The notes beneath the pieces are model-generated. The model did no database searches. It was not told the DNA's origin and saw nothing but the letters and a program-made list of their open reading frames with translations. A DNA stretch of 64,000 nucleotides from Setomelanomma holmii (taxonomy: Eukaryota; Ascomycota; Dothideomycetes; Pleosporales; Phaeosphaeriaceae). The position numbers and the translations under genes were made by a program. Of this stretch, positions 10,892 to 20,820 are shown in pieces. The stretch covers positions 248,001 through 312,000 of the forward strand of contig ML978173.1 in NCBI GenBank assembly GCA_010015745.1, in the 5' to 3' direction. Each line of letters starts with the position of its first letter. Position 1 is the stretch's first letter.

Positions 10892-12199
10892 TTCACGTCA
10901 AGCACGTTAAGAGTAAGTACTACTCAAGCTCATTAACCGAAGAATCAAAGCAGTTTGCTGCTATCTTCATGTAGACCAAATGCGAATACATTTGCTCTTA
11001 CTTTCTGCCCCTTTGCGAGCTTAAAGAGCGTTGAGACGATCGAAGGTCGGTGTCAATGGAGCCACGGGTATCACTGAAACGTTAACCGCCAGAATGCTTA
11101 AGAGGTCGGACATGCTGCGACTACATTACAGGAATTTCTTTTCAAGGTTCTATGTTAGTGTAGCAAATCTTTTGTTTACTAGCGCGAACTGTTCGCCCTG
11201 GAGTTGCAGAGCTGGAATGGCAGTCTAAGAAGGTCATGATGCCAGCAGAAATGCCTCACAGAAACGAATGACTTCGGAAGTATGTTCGCTCGAGCAACGC
11301 GATGTAAATATCCTGGTTCTGATATTTACATCTCTTCTCCATCATCATTGACTCGTTCACTCACTCAAATTGACTATGACGGTGTCGATGAGCGTAAGAG
11401 AGACATTATCCCAACTATGATTTGCTCTTTCGCAAGCTCTGGGACATTGCCACAATGTTGTGTAAGTCTATTGGACCATGGCTAGCCAGTTTGGTCTTTC
11501 TTTTGGCGAGGAGCCTTTAGCTTTTCTCTAACCCCACGTTGTACGCTTTAGCTAGGTCCAACAGTGCATACAAAAGCTTCATCGCGCCTAGCCATTCCTT
11601 CTCTCACATCATGCATTAACAACTACCATGCTCTTTCCAAAATCAGGTGAATTGGAAATGCATGTGTAGAACAAAAGAAAAGGCGAAGAGGTTCATGTGC
11701 CGTCTTGTATCTCGCGTCCACCATCGAATCCTCGCAGTAACTCTGGTATGGTTCGAAAACTCGGCAAGGGAAACTTCATGACTTTCCTGCTACGAGTGTG
11801 AGTGACACTCGGAAAGCATATTGCATGGCGGGTCGTGACACTTCCAGATGCGGAAGGGTCAACTAGAGAACTTTATGTCTCAGCTGCGCCATGGAACTCA
11901 GTTCAGAGCTAGCCGCATATATAAGTCTGGTCAGTATCTCTGCTCTTCTCTTCGACATCCACTCTTTAGTTTCGGTAATTTAAAATACAGCGGGGGACAG
12001 GCTATGTCTGCAAGATCCAAACGTACCTACTCTTGAGCGCCTTTTCTCCAAAAGCGGTGCCATCGCCCGCCATGTCTATCATCTAGCTGGAAACCTAGCA
12101 ATACGAAATTGTTGACTTGCGCGACCGAATCGTATGTACATAACGTGCATGTGATTGAAAGCCTTCGCAAAAGCGGTCATGTAGCATGAAAACCCGTTT
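10892..12199. other. Gene-free region right of the tandem array
   Basis: No gene is supported. TATA-like strings followed by pyrimidine-rich sequence appear near 11303 (ATGTAAATATCC), 11567 (GCATACAAAAGC) and 11916 (GCATATATAAG). Spacing is irregular (421, 264, 349 nt), and the other landmarks of the array are not clear. They may be further decayed units or chance. Confidence 0.4.
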
Positions 12200-13201
12200 T
12201 TGCAACTGGAAGAGCGTGCTCCATCGAGATGTCATTGACGTATACAACCTCTGCACAGTATTCCCCTTGCCTATAAAGTTACCGCCTGATCCAGGAATCT
12301 CTGCACCTCGGTCTTTCTTCGACACCATTACTCTAAAGACTCTACCCGAAACCATCATGTTGTTTCCGCCTGCGCGCCACAGCGATGCGTTCTCAATACA
12401 TGAGACGCTTACAACATTTTGGACGTCTTCGGTATATGAGAGTCGACTTTCTCCTTGGTCTCCCAGTACCCCTCGCCATTTTCGCATGTGAAGCGCACAT
12501 AGCTGTCGCGGTCGTGGCGCTGGTGCTCGTAGACGAAGCCCGATGACGTGATCGAGCTCGTGGGCTACAATGGCGGCGCGGATGTCGCCCTGGGTCTTTA
12601 GTCGTTCCAGGTGAAGGTGGTGGATTCGCAGGTATGTAGAAGATGGTTGCCCAGGAACCTCGTGGGTTCTCGACTGAGCCCTGCTGGATCATGAGTGTAC
12701 CGTGACGCACTGCTCCGTTCCAATAATCGTTCTTCTCGTCCCAGCAAGGGGGGTATACACCGTCTTTGCCGTACTCGCGGAAGCATTGAAGTTGTGCATG
12801 TTCTCCTTGCTAGATTCGCCCAATTTAGCCGCCAGATCTTGATGGCTGCCTCCACATCTTTCAGGAACTCGCGATCTAGTCAGGTCTTATAGCAGTACGG
12901 GACGGTGACCAGTCCCTGAGGGCCTGGGAGGTCGGTCGGGGCCTTCTCTTGCATTGGCCACGACAGATGAGATGTGTCGCCAATGACGACCGTGGTCCAG
13001 TTTGTCTCTGGGTGAGGATTGCTGTTGGCAGCCCACTCAGTAACGAACGTGCTCTCTGGGCTGGCGAAACAATTAGTGAGGTCCTCGAATTAATTTTCCC
13101 GTGCGCGACGTACTCATGAAGCGGACATCGTTGAAAGGCCCATAGCAGGCCTTGACAAGAACACTGTATACAGTGAGGAGGGCCAGCGCGAGTTGAAACA
13201 T
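12200..13201 (-). pseudogene. Astacin-type (M12A) zinc metalloprotease, disrupted
   Basis: Exon 1 (start at 13201) encodes a good signal peptide, MFQLALALLTVYSVLVKA, followed by CYGPFNDVRF and an intron donor. The rest reads as a fungal astacin-like peptidase, but only by changing frame several times. Recognisable blocks are FVTEWAANSN and VTVPYCYK (then TGA), DREFLKDVEAAIK, CFREYGKDGVYPPCW, and the zinc site AHELDHVIG joined to FVYEHQRHDRDSY. The HExxHxxGxxxEH signature is split by an extra base near 12537-12542; another shift lies near 12598-12605. A late block, NTVQRLY, resembles the family C terminus, so the remnant may end near 12.2 kb. With at least four frameshifts and a stop, this is a pseudogene unless the assembly is poor here. 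The active product would have been secreted. Confidence 0.7.
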
Positions 13202-13673
13202 GGCTGATTGATCGATCCTGTTCCTGAACGTGTAAGGAAAGGGTTGAGTAAGAGAAGCGGGCGGCGGTGATATTTGTAGCGGGCGAGGAACTGGTCTCAT
13301 TAGGGGAATGCAAACGGATTGCCTGGGGTCATGAGGATGTTGGAACAGCGAACGGAGTGAAAGCAAAGCAAGTGATGATCTTCGATGGGAGCGATCTGAA
13401 CGACAGCTGCGACCCGACGACTTATGGCAACTCGAGGAGCTAGCACTTCTGTTCGATCTTCACTCGGGAGCTGAGCGTGCATACAATGGATGTGGATGAG
13501 AGTGAATGCTACTTGTACTCGAGGCCACTTGTTGCGGAGATGGTCGCACAATTGTTTCCCATATATTGCGTTTGGCCAGCTCAATTTCTTGACTCCAATC
13601 GCCTGTAGCCTTCTGGATCCTTCGAAATTGGTCCAGTCTTCTCGTATGGTCGTTCAGCAATATGTGGCCTTTC

Positions 13674-14327
13674 TCACACGGTCCGCAGAAGTCGCCTGCA
13701 GATCTCATCGAACCTTCGCAAGTAGGGACCGAGATTCCATGCCACATGCTCTCCCATGGTGCAGCTCCACGTGTGGCTGTCACAGCCCCAGTATGCATAG
13801 CTTACGTTCAAGGTCGTGACCGTCAGCACAATCGGCTGGGCGTAGTCCACTTTGCTGATGAGGCCCGGGACGTCGTATGCGAAATTCTTGAACTCAAAGA
13901 CGAGTTCCAGACTTCGCAGGTGGCTTGTGCCCAAGTTGCCTTGCGCGAAGACGGCCAGCCAGCGCCATTGTTCGATGTGAGGGAATATGTTGATCTTTAC
14001 GTGTTGCATGAGAGGTGTAATGAGTGGTGACGGAGCGTCGTATCTGGGTGCTTGAGCTGCGAAAACAATGCAGTTGTTTCTGAAGAACGCATCGACGGCG
14101 ACAGTCGCAAAAGCCGGGTGTGTAAGCAGCAGCCAAAGGAGGGGGATGGTGCAGCCCTCGGTCCCGGTGAGGAAGTGTTGTCTCGATCTTCGTGACGTCT
14201 CGCTCAAGATGGCTGCGTCGAGGAATGCGTTCTGGGGAACAATGTATGAGATAATCATGAGCTTCATCTCGTTCGGGAGCCTGCACCAGCCGCGCGGAAA
14301 GGCTGGGCAAACTGCTGAGATTGTCAT
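13674..14327 (-). CDS. F-box-like protein of unknown function
   Basis: Single-exon frame of 217 residues from the ATG at 14327. A hydrophobic F-box-like segment lies near residues 18-40 (CRLPNEMKLMIISYIV), followed by leucine- and aromatic-rich sequence such as PLLWLLLTHPAF and SLELVFEFKNFAYDV. This layout, a short F-box-like motif and a divergent body, is common in lineage-expanded families of Dothideomycetes. The function is unknown; such proteins may be substrate adaptors for SCF ubiquitin ligases, but that is inference. The open frame extends upstream to 14537 without an obvious reason to start there. A second open frame overlapping the 3' end (13460-13798) could be a further exon or shadow, so the C terminus is uncertain. 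Confidence 0.5.
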   Translation of the reverse strand: MTISAVCPAFPRGWCRLPNEMKLMIISYIVPQNAFLDAAILSETSRRSRQHFLTGTEGCTIPLLWLLLTHPAFATVAVDAFFRNNCIVFAAQAPRYDAPSPLITPLMQHVKINIFPHIEQWRWLAVFAQGNLGTSHLRSLELVFEFKNFAYDVPGLISKVDYAQPIVLTVTTLNVSYAYWGCDSHTWSCTMGEHVAWNLGPYLRRFDEICRRLLRTV

Positions 14328-14758
14328 GGTACTTGAGTGCTGTCTCTGATTGTGGTGTAAAGCCAAAGGTGACTGCGACGTGGCCGCCAGGGAATGTATG
14401 CTATCTTCAATGCTCAGAAAAGGAAGCCGCGTAGTGAGCATAGCTCTGCGAAGATTGCCCCGCACCCTCCCAAGTAGGGAAATAGAAACGACCTGATAGA
14501 CTTGACCAGGCTTTCGACTTGACCGAAGCGTTTCCAAAGAACAAGGGAAAGGAAAGACATTTCGAACAATATATAACTAAGAGTCGTGAATACTTGCAAG
14601 CACAAGAGCCCATATATGCGACCCCGAATGGCTTATCAATGCCGTCTCGTATGCCACCATCTCTTGATAACAGACCAACGCCATGCTCATGCTGCAATAC
14701 TTGACATCATAATATACAAATCTTGATACACCTCTAGACATCCTCTTGCCGGCGTAAA
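14328..14758. other. Intergenic
   Basis: Only small overlapping frames on both strands, none with domain or splice support. It lies upstream of the F-box-like gene and downstream of TIM14. Confidence 0.4.
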
Positions 14759-15217
14759 TCATTTTATGTCCTTATCCAACAACTCTTTCGCTTCGTTCAC
14801 CTTCGTTGCTAGGTAAGGGGAGCCGCCACGATCGGGATGGTTCAGAAGCATGAGCGACCGGTGCTTCTTTCGTAGGAGTTCTTTCGTTACGCCTCGCTCA
14901 CTATAACGAGTCAGCCATAAGTTCTCCTCTCATCAGCAGCAAGCCGGGAGTCTTTTGGATGCATACGGCATCTCCAGTATCAACGCTGCCTCTCTCCGTG
15001 TCATCTTTGGCTCGAATCCGCCCTTGTAGAAACTTCGTCCTAGTGGTCCAGCGCCCCCTCCAGATCTCCGTAGTGCGACCAGCGCTGCGCGTCCCTATGT
15101 CATGTCAGCACCCTCCTCCATCGCAATGACAGCTAGTCAATATAGCTGTTTGAGATCCATAGGACGTACGAAGAAGGCAGTCGCGCCCAAACCAACTACC
15201 CAGACCCAAGCCGACAT
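14759..15217 (-). CDS. PAM18: Mitochondrial import motor J-protein Tim14/Pam18
   Basis: Three exons (15217-15170, 15094-14967, 14900-14759) give 105 residues. The N terminus is a membrane anchor (MSAWVWVVGLGATAFFG), then a Gly/Arg-rich matrix linker (SFYKGGFEPKMTRREAALIL) and a short J domain holding the catalytic HPD in MLLNHPDRGGSPYLATKVNEA. Pam18 stimulates mitochondrial Hsp70 ATPase in the presequence translocase motor with Pam16 at the TIM23 channel. Length, order and motif match fungal Tim14 closely. Introns are 75 and 66 nt, GT-AG, both preserving frame. It diverges from RLP24 with about 290 bp between start codons. A small gene easily missed by ORF length alone; the assignment is firm. 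Confidence 0.92.
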
Positions 15218-15509
15218 CTTCTTTTTTGGCTGTGTTTGCTGCGGTCGTGCGATGGGATATGCAGAATTTGGGATCGACGATGCAGGTGCTGGTATGGATA
15301 TGTGGTAGTTCAAAGTATGCGGGATTGGATGATGTCGTCGCCTCCGAAAGAAAATGAGGAAGCCGCGATGCGGCAATGCGGAAATCGCGGTCGAGCTGGG
15401 CTGTGATTGGCTGCGAACTCTTGGCAATTCAGGGCCCACTAGGATTTTCTGAGGCGGCGGCCAACTTTGCAACTCCACCCGCAAACCACGACAACGCGCC
15501 GACGACAAG
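15218..15509. promoter_or_regulatory. Bidirectional promoter region between PAM18 and RLP24
   Basis: Divergent start codons at 15217 (-) and 15510 (+) leave 292 bp for both promoters. It is moderately GC-rich, with no clear TATA box near either start. Confidence 0.45.
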
Positions 15510-16178
15510 ATGAGGATTGAGACGTGCTACTTTTGCTCTTCGCCGGTATATCCGTCGAAGGGTATCACATTCGGTATGCTGCTCCTACACTGTAAGCAAA
15601 GCTCGATGCTAACTTTCGCAGTCCGCAACGACGCAAAAGCCTTCCGATTCTGCAAATCAAAATGCCACAAGAACTTCAAGATGAAGCGCAACCCGCGCAA
15701 GCTCGCCTGGACAAAATCTTTCCGCCGCGCACACGGCAAGGAAATGACCGTCGACAGCACTCTCACTTTCGCCCAGCGCCGCAACGTCCCCGTGCGATAT
15801 AACCGCGAACTCGTCCAAACCACACTCAAGGCCATGTCGCGTGTCACTGAAATCAGGCAAAGGCGTGAACGTGCATTCTACAAGGCGCGCATGCGCGGCA
15901 ATAAGCAGAGGCAGAGAGAGGAGGATCGCAAATTGGTCATGGAGAACCAGCATCTGCTGCCGCCGAGTGAGCGATTCGCAAAGGAGGAGGTTGAGCAGGA
16001 GGAGATGGTCGATGTCGAGGCGGTCAAGGAGAAGATCGCCAAGAGGAGGAAGGAGATTGAGATGGATGAGAGCGAGCTTGACAGCGATCTCGAGGAGACG
16101 CTGCCGAAGATGAAGAGCAAGCGGAAGCTGAAGATGAAGGTCGGTGGTGGTGTAGAGGAGATGGATGTCGACGAGTAG
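15510..16178 (+). CDS. RLP24: Ribosome biogenesis protein Rlp24 (L24e family)
   Basis: Two exons (15510-15573 and 15622-16178) give 206 residues. The 48 nt intron (GTATGC...CAG) is a multiple of three without a stop, so an uncorrected reading adds 16 false residues between ITF and VRNDAKAF. The L24e zinc-ribbon Cys pairs are visible: C6-x2-C9 (CYFCSSPVYPSKG) and C32-x3-C36 (FCKSKCHKNF). Then follow KMKRNPRKLAWTKSFRRAHGKE and a long basic/acidic helical tail ending in GGVEEMDVDE, the feature that separates Rlp24 from ribosomal L24. In yeast Rlp24 joins pre-60S particles in the nucleolus, recruits the AAA ATPase Afg2/Drg1 and is replaced by Rpl24 in the cytoplasm. Confidence 0.92.
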   Translation: MRIETCYFCSSPVYPSKGITFGMLLLHCKQSSMLTFAVRNDAKAFRFCKSKCHKNFKMKRNPRKLAWTKSFRRAHGKEMTVDSTLTFAQRRNVPVRYNRELVQTTLKAMSRVTEIRQRRERAFYKARMRGNKQRQREEDRKLVMENQHLLPPSERFAKEEVEQEEMVDVEAVKEKIAKRRKEIEMDESELDSDLEETLPKMKSKRKLKMKVGGGVEEMDVDE

Positions 16179-16360
16179 GCCATCATTGCCCTCGATTGAG
16201 CGGGCAGTCTCTTTGCTTCGACGAGCACTGTGCAAGGAGTTTGGCGTCAGGGCATCATGGTAGATCATGATCACGATTTTGATACCACGGCAAAAGCATG
16301 CATCCACATCATACTGACCACTGTCTATCTTCAAACCCTTATACCATGTACAACTGACAT

Positions 16361-17900
16361 CTACAGCTTCGACCCCTCAACAACCCTGACCACAAATCCC
16401 AGCCTCGGAAAATGCACTCTAACCTCTATCTCCGCCTTTTCTAACGGCGTAATAACAACCTCCTCCACCCCAATCTTCACCAACGTGCCCACTGTCGGAT
16501 TATCCCGTCCCGTATCGTCCGGCGCAATCGACACTTTCGCACCCTTGACCAAACCCCTCTGCGCATCCAGACTAGGATGCTGCTCCACCGCCGCCGTCAC
16601 AAGCAAACCCTCCTCACTCAACAACGGACTCTGTCTCAATGCATCTTTCCACCTCGTATCGCTCTCCGCAACTGTCGTTTCCAGGTCAGGAAGTGAGTCG
16701 ATGTATTTCTCAAACGCATGGAACCACCTCCAAAGCCCGGGATATCTCTTCTCATTAAACACCTTCCCGGCTACATCCTCAGCTGTATCTTTCGTCCCGC
16801 CACCAGTTAAGTTGTATATCCCCTTGCCCGCAGCGATGTCGACGCCCCAGCGCAATTGGTACCAGAGACTGATGTCTGCGAGCGAGGGCGTGGGTGTGGG
16901 GATTGCCCAGTTGTTGGATTTGAAGGTTGGTTCGAGCAAGGAGAGATGGAGGTCGAATGTTGAGAGGTTTTGTGGGATTTTTGCTTCGAGTTTGGCAGGG
17001 TCGAGTTTGTGCCCGATGAGTTGGGCGCGGTCGGTGCCGAAGTGCGAGGACCAGACGGATGAGGGGATTAGGCCTGTTGTTGCGCGGAAGAATGGGCGCT
17101 GTTACAGATTATTCGAGTCAGTTTCTGATCTTTGACAAGTTCGAATTCTCTCCACATTAGCTTTCTTTCTCTGCGTTTTTTGAATCGAGGTCAAACAATC
17201 CCTGCATATTGACAGTAATCAAAGTACGCAACTCACATCCGTCCAAAAACTCGCAAACCCCCTAACAAGCCCTTTATACGTCCATTCATCCAACCCTCCT
17301 TCTTTCCCATTACTAAATTTCGGATACACGCTCCCCCACCCAGCGCTCGCAGGAAAATAGTGCTCAAGCGCTTCGATGATGAGCGACGTGTCGCAGTAGA
17401 TTTCTCGCCCAATGGCTAAGATTGGGATCTTGCGGTAGTGCACGGCGAAAGTGGAAGTGAGGAGGGGCCGGGGGAGCATGGATGGGACGGGGACGTATGC
17501 TGTGGGTGAGATCGGGTGGTTAGTGGGTTGTGTTTGTTTGAGGGGGAAGATGTTGGGAATGAAGTTGGTGTTGTGTGCATGAAGTCTGGAGTATGTAGAA
17601 AGCAAAGAATGAAAGCAAAAAGCGCAGAAGAAGATTAAGCTGACAAGCGTTGATGCTAAAATGAAAACGCAAGCGATGTGACAGAAATGAACCATCAGAT
17701 GTGACCTGTGTGAAGAAAAGCAAGAAGTAAACATGGTTGCGACTCACAAAATGGAATCTGCTTCACCCTCAACACCAGCCTGACTTTGTTCGTGAACGGA
17801 CTCGCTATATTCCAATCAGCTCTTTGGTTCTGAATCCATCCCTTCCTCACTTACAGTCATATCCGAACAATACTACAGGTGGATGATCCTTTGGCGGCAT
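16361..17900 (-). CDS. Glutathione S-transferase-like protein
   Basis: Four exons (17900-17855, 17804-17748, 17499-17237, 17098-16361) give 367 residues. The N-terminal thioredoxin-like domain starts with PPVVLFGYDSSPFTNKVRL and holds the GSH-site-like cis-Pro loop and SLIIEALEHYFP (family Glu/Asp-Ser equivalent). A helical GST-C-like region follows (FRATTGLIPSSVW ... LWRWFHAFEKYID). The last ~100 residues form an extra beta-rich extension (LVTAAVEQHPSLDAQRGL ... HFPRLGFVVRVVEG) seen in a group of uncharacterised fungal GST-like proteins. Substrate unknown. Intron 2 is 247 nt, long for this genome; introns 1 and 3 are 50 and 138 nt. All junctions are in frame. It converges on RLP24, with about 180 bp between the stops. 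Confidence 0.8.
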
Positions 17901-18385
17901 ATTCGTCGGTTGCTCTTTTACTCAATTCTTCAGAGGAGAAGACCAAAAGCACAACAACAGTGCAAGTCGCGAACAATTTACGATCAGAAGCTAGGACTTG
18001 AAATTGACATGCATAGAGACAGCCTACAAATCATACGAGAGCCCTTGCCTTTATCCCACATTACCCCGCGTTCCGAACTAAAGCCGAGAATCTGGGGCCG
18101 AGGTCTTCAACGGCGTGATTGCGAAGGACAAGCCACGGCTGGCATCCGTGCTTTACATTATTCTACGCCCTTCGGGCCTTGTGGGAGACATTTCCTTTTG
18201 TGCGATGCAATCGCGACTATGCACATGTCGGGGGGATACTAATCCCTAGCCAAAATGCTCTACATGCTACGCAACGGATGCACCACATCAGAACAAGACC
18301 GTATGGGACGTTTTTGTAGCGCGTCAACTGGCATTTTGAGACATTGCAATTCAACATTATCAGCCAAGGATATGGATCAAGTGCT
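17901..18385. other. Intergenic
   Basis: No gene. It is the upstream flank of the GST-like gene and the downstream flank of the carboxypeptidase. Small frames only. Confidence 0.45.
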
Positions 18386-20028
18386 TCACACCACCCTGAA
18401 GATAGGATACTCGTCCCCCACCTCCACCGGGACCTTATTATACCTTGCCAAACTCGCCTCGCCCTCCGGCTCCAATAATAGAAACGCATAACCTGCATTC
18501 TTCTGCCTGATATCTACCCAAAATCCACCTTTCGGAATTCGCACAGCCCTTCGCGTCGTGTTCGTCGTCACACTTGTGGCTACAATACCTTCGAATTTCG
18601 TTCTCGCTATTTCAGCGGTCTGGATGACGAGTGCCTCAACGCTGCCGCCGTATTCTTGCTCAAGGACATCAACGTTAACGCCCAGGATGCGCAGATGTTC
18701 GGCGACGTCGGCCCAGGCGCAAGAGAAGAGGTATGCTTTTGGGCACGGCCGGGTTATGAGTATCTCGGAGGGATCACTATTTTGCGAGCGGACGGTGACA
18801 TTGAGTAATGCGCCGCTCGTAGCGTTGATGAATTGGATGGATTTGTTGGTGATGGGGTAGTCATCCAGGACCATAATGTCGTCTTGACTTTCGGTGAAGG
18901 CTTTGCGGCCGGTTTCGATGGTGTTGTATACACTGTCGAATTCGTCAACGGCTTTGTTGATGATGGTTTCCAAAGTGACGATGTGCGATGCGACACGGCG
19001 CTGGAAGTGTTGGTTGCCGAGTCTAATACCGCGTGTTTCTACGAGGAACGTGAGGGCTTGGTAGTTCCCGGCGCCTTTGTGGTTGGTTTGAGCATTCCAG
19101 TCTGGCTCTCGAATGGTGATGGTGCCGTTGGCGACGCTGGTGGTGAAGTACGGACCCACCCGTAGACCTTTCGCTTCAGTAGCGGCGAAGATGTTTGTCA
19201 CAAACTCCTCATTTAGTGCGCGGATGTTGCTGTTGCTGTTCGGATTCTTGTTGGCCGACACGAGAAGGTCCTGTGCTCTTATATACCGCTCAACAACAGG
19301 ACTGACCCCAGTGTATTCGTGGTTGTCCACGAAAATATGGGGATTGAACTCAGATTGAGCGCGTCTGATGGCACGAGTCTGCTGACGCTCAAGGACTGTA
19401 TGATCGCAGTTCGGATCGTAGTTGGCTGCCAATTGCCGTTGGAAGTACTCTACTCCATCGGCATTGTAACGGGGTAGAATGGTCAAGTCGATCTTCTTGA
19501 GCACTTTCGATGTCTATTGGAAGTTCTGCGTCAATTTTCCGAGCAGGGCTAGGACACCTTGATCACCAGCTGGTTCGTCGCCGTGCTGACCGCTTTGGAA
19601 CCAGAGACGCAGCTTCTTGTCGGCGTTCTTGCCATTCGACAAAGTCACATAGGGTATAGCACGACTCTCTTCTGACACCAGGTCGTTGTGGTACTTGATC
19701 CATCGATTGCGGTCTGCCAGACTTCTCACGAAACTTTCTGGACATTAAAAGTCAGCATGAGGGCGAATTTGAAGACAGTCGATCAGATTGTACCCAATGC
19801 ATCCTGTGGGGTCGGCCCCGAAGTTCCATTGGCCCAGGTTGCTGGAACTGTGTCTGGATATAGAAATGCTGGTCCTAATAAACCGACGCCGTCCACGCCT
19901 TCGAAGTTCGCGGCCACTTGACGCGAGTCAATGACTATTGAGTTCTGATTGCTCGCATATTTGTCACTTATAACGAAGCGCGCGAATAAGGGAAATCCAC
20001 TGATCGCAGAGCTTCTCATTTGCCGCAT
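18386..20028 (-). pseudogene. M14 zinc carboxypeptidase with a premature in-frame stop
   Basis: Two coding blocks are joined by a 56 nt intron (19738-19793). The first reads NFEGVDGVGLLGPAFLYPDTV; the second carries the M14 signature LWFQSGQHGDEPAGDQG (zinc ligands H and E of HxxE), then FNPHIFVDNHEYTG (third zinc ligand) and FLVETRG (catalytic Glu). Catalytic residues therefore look intact, but an in-frame TAG at 19516-19514 lies between GKLTQNFQ and TSKVLKKIDL, and no intron can remove it. The N terminus is also odd: no signal peptide is visible before the first block, though the family is secreted. I treat it as a pseudogene or an allele with a nonsense mutation. The start (ATG at 20028) is only the first ATG in frame. 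Confidence 0.65.
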
Positions 20029-20820
20029 CTTGGTGATAGCTCTTTATCAACTCGGAAGTGTTGCGTGTCATCAATCCCGGATGTTGCAGAACGCCTATAG
20101 CGAGGATGTGCGACTTTATATGCATGCTGTATGTAAGCTCCTGCATGATTTTCATAGCTCTGCCATCGCAATCAGTGCATGCAAGCACGTTGGAATCCAG
20201 CACGTAGGATGCTTGCACCCAGCTCGGGGTGACCTCATCAGCATGCTAGGCATTTGGCAACCAGTTGAGCTGCCTCATGTGGCATCGAGTTGTAGGTAAT
20301 GTGGTGCTTGTTCCTGAAGGACGTGCTTGGCAATGCTGATCAACCCACTCGAAGTACTGTGACTGTGCTTGCAGCGAACTCGATATTGCCGAGTGTCGAT
20401 CGTGCCTTGCTGCGAGGCTCTAGGTATCGGAAACCCGAGGTCTGCATGCTGATAGAAAGATTCATGAATGCAATGCATAGTCAGTACCATTCTTGACGCC
20501 GGTTGAACCTATGGGGAAGGAATGAGTAGCGATGCACGCCAAGCAAATGACACCATCTCCACCATTCGCACGCTTTCCAAGTGTCCGCTCCGCAACATTC
20601 GGTCGCTTGACAGTAGCCGAGCAGCTTCGCAACGTTAGCGTGAAGATGTTCCATTCCCAACATGCTCCTGTGAAGCTATTCATAAGGTCGTAAACATATA
20701 ACGTACACTACATCCTCATCGTAAATTCATACACGTCTCCTGTCTTGAGTCGAAACTCTAAGCTCGGCATTACGCCTCAAAGTCTCTGATGCTGTCCGTA
20801 CTCGCTTTAAGAATGCCGCC
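20029..20820. other. Intergenic between carboxypeptidase and Zn-cluster regulator
   Basis: No gene supported. If the carboxypeptidase once had a signal-peptide exon it should be within a few hundred bases of 20028; I found no hydrophobic leader with a usable donor. Confidence 0.4.

Noticed and set aside
15510..16178. RLP24 as one uninterrupted 222-residue frame
   Set aside because: The extra 16 residues exactly match a GT-AG intron divisible by three and break the conserved zinc-ribbon region.
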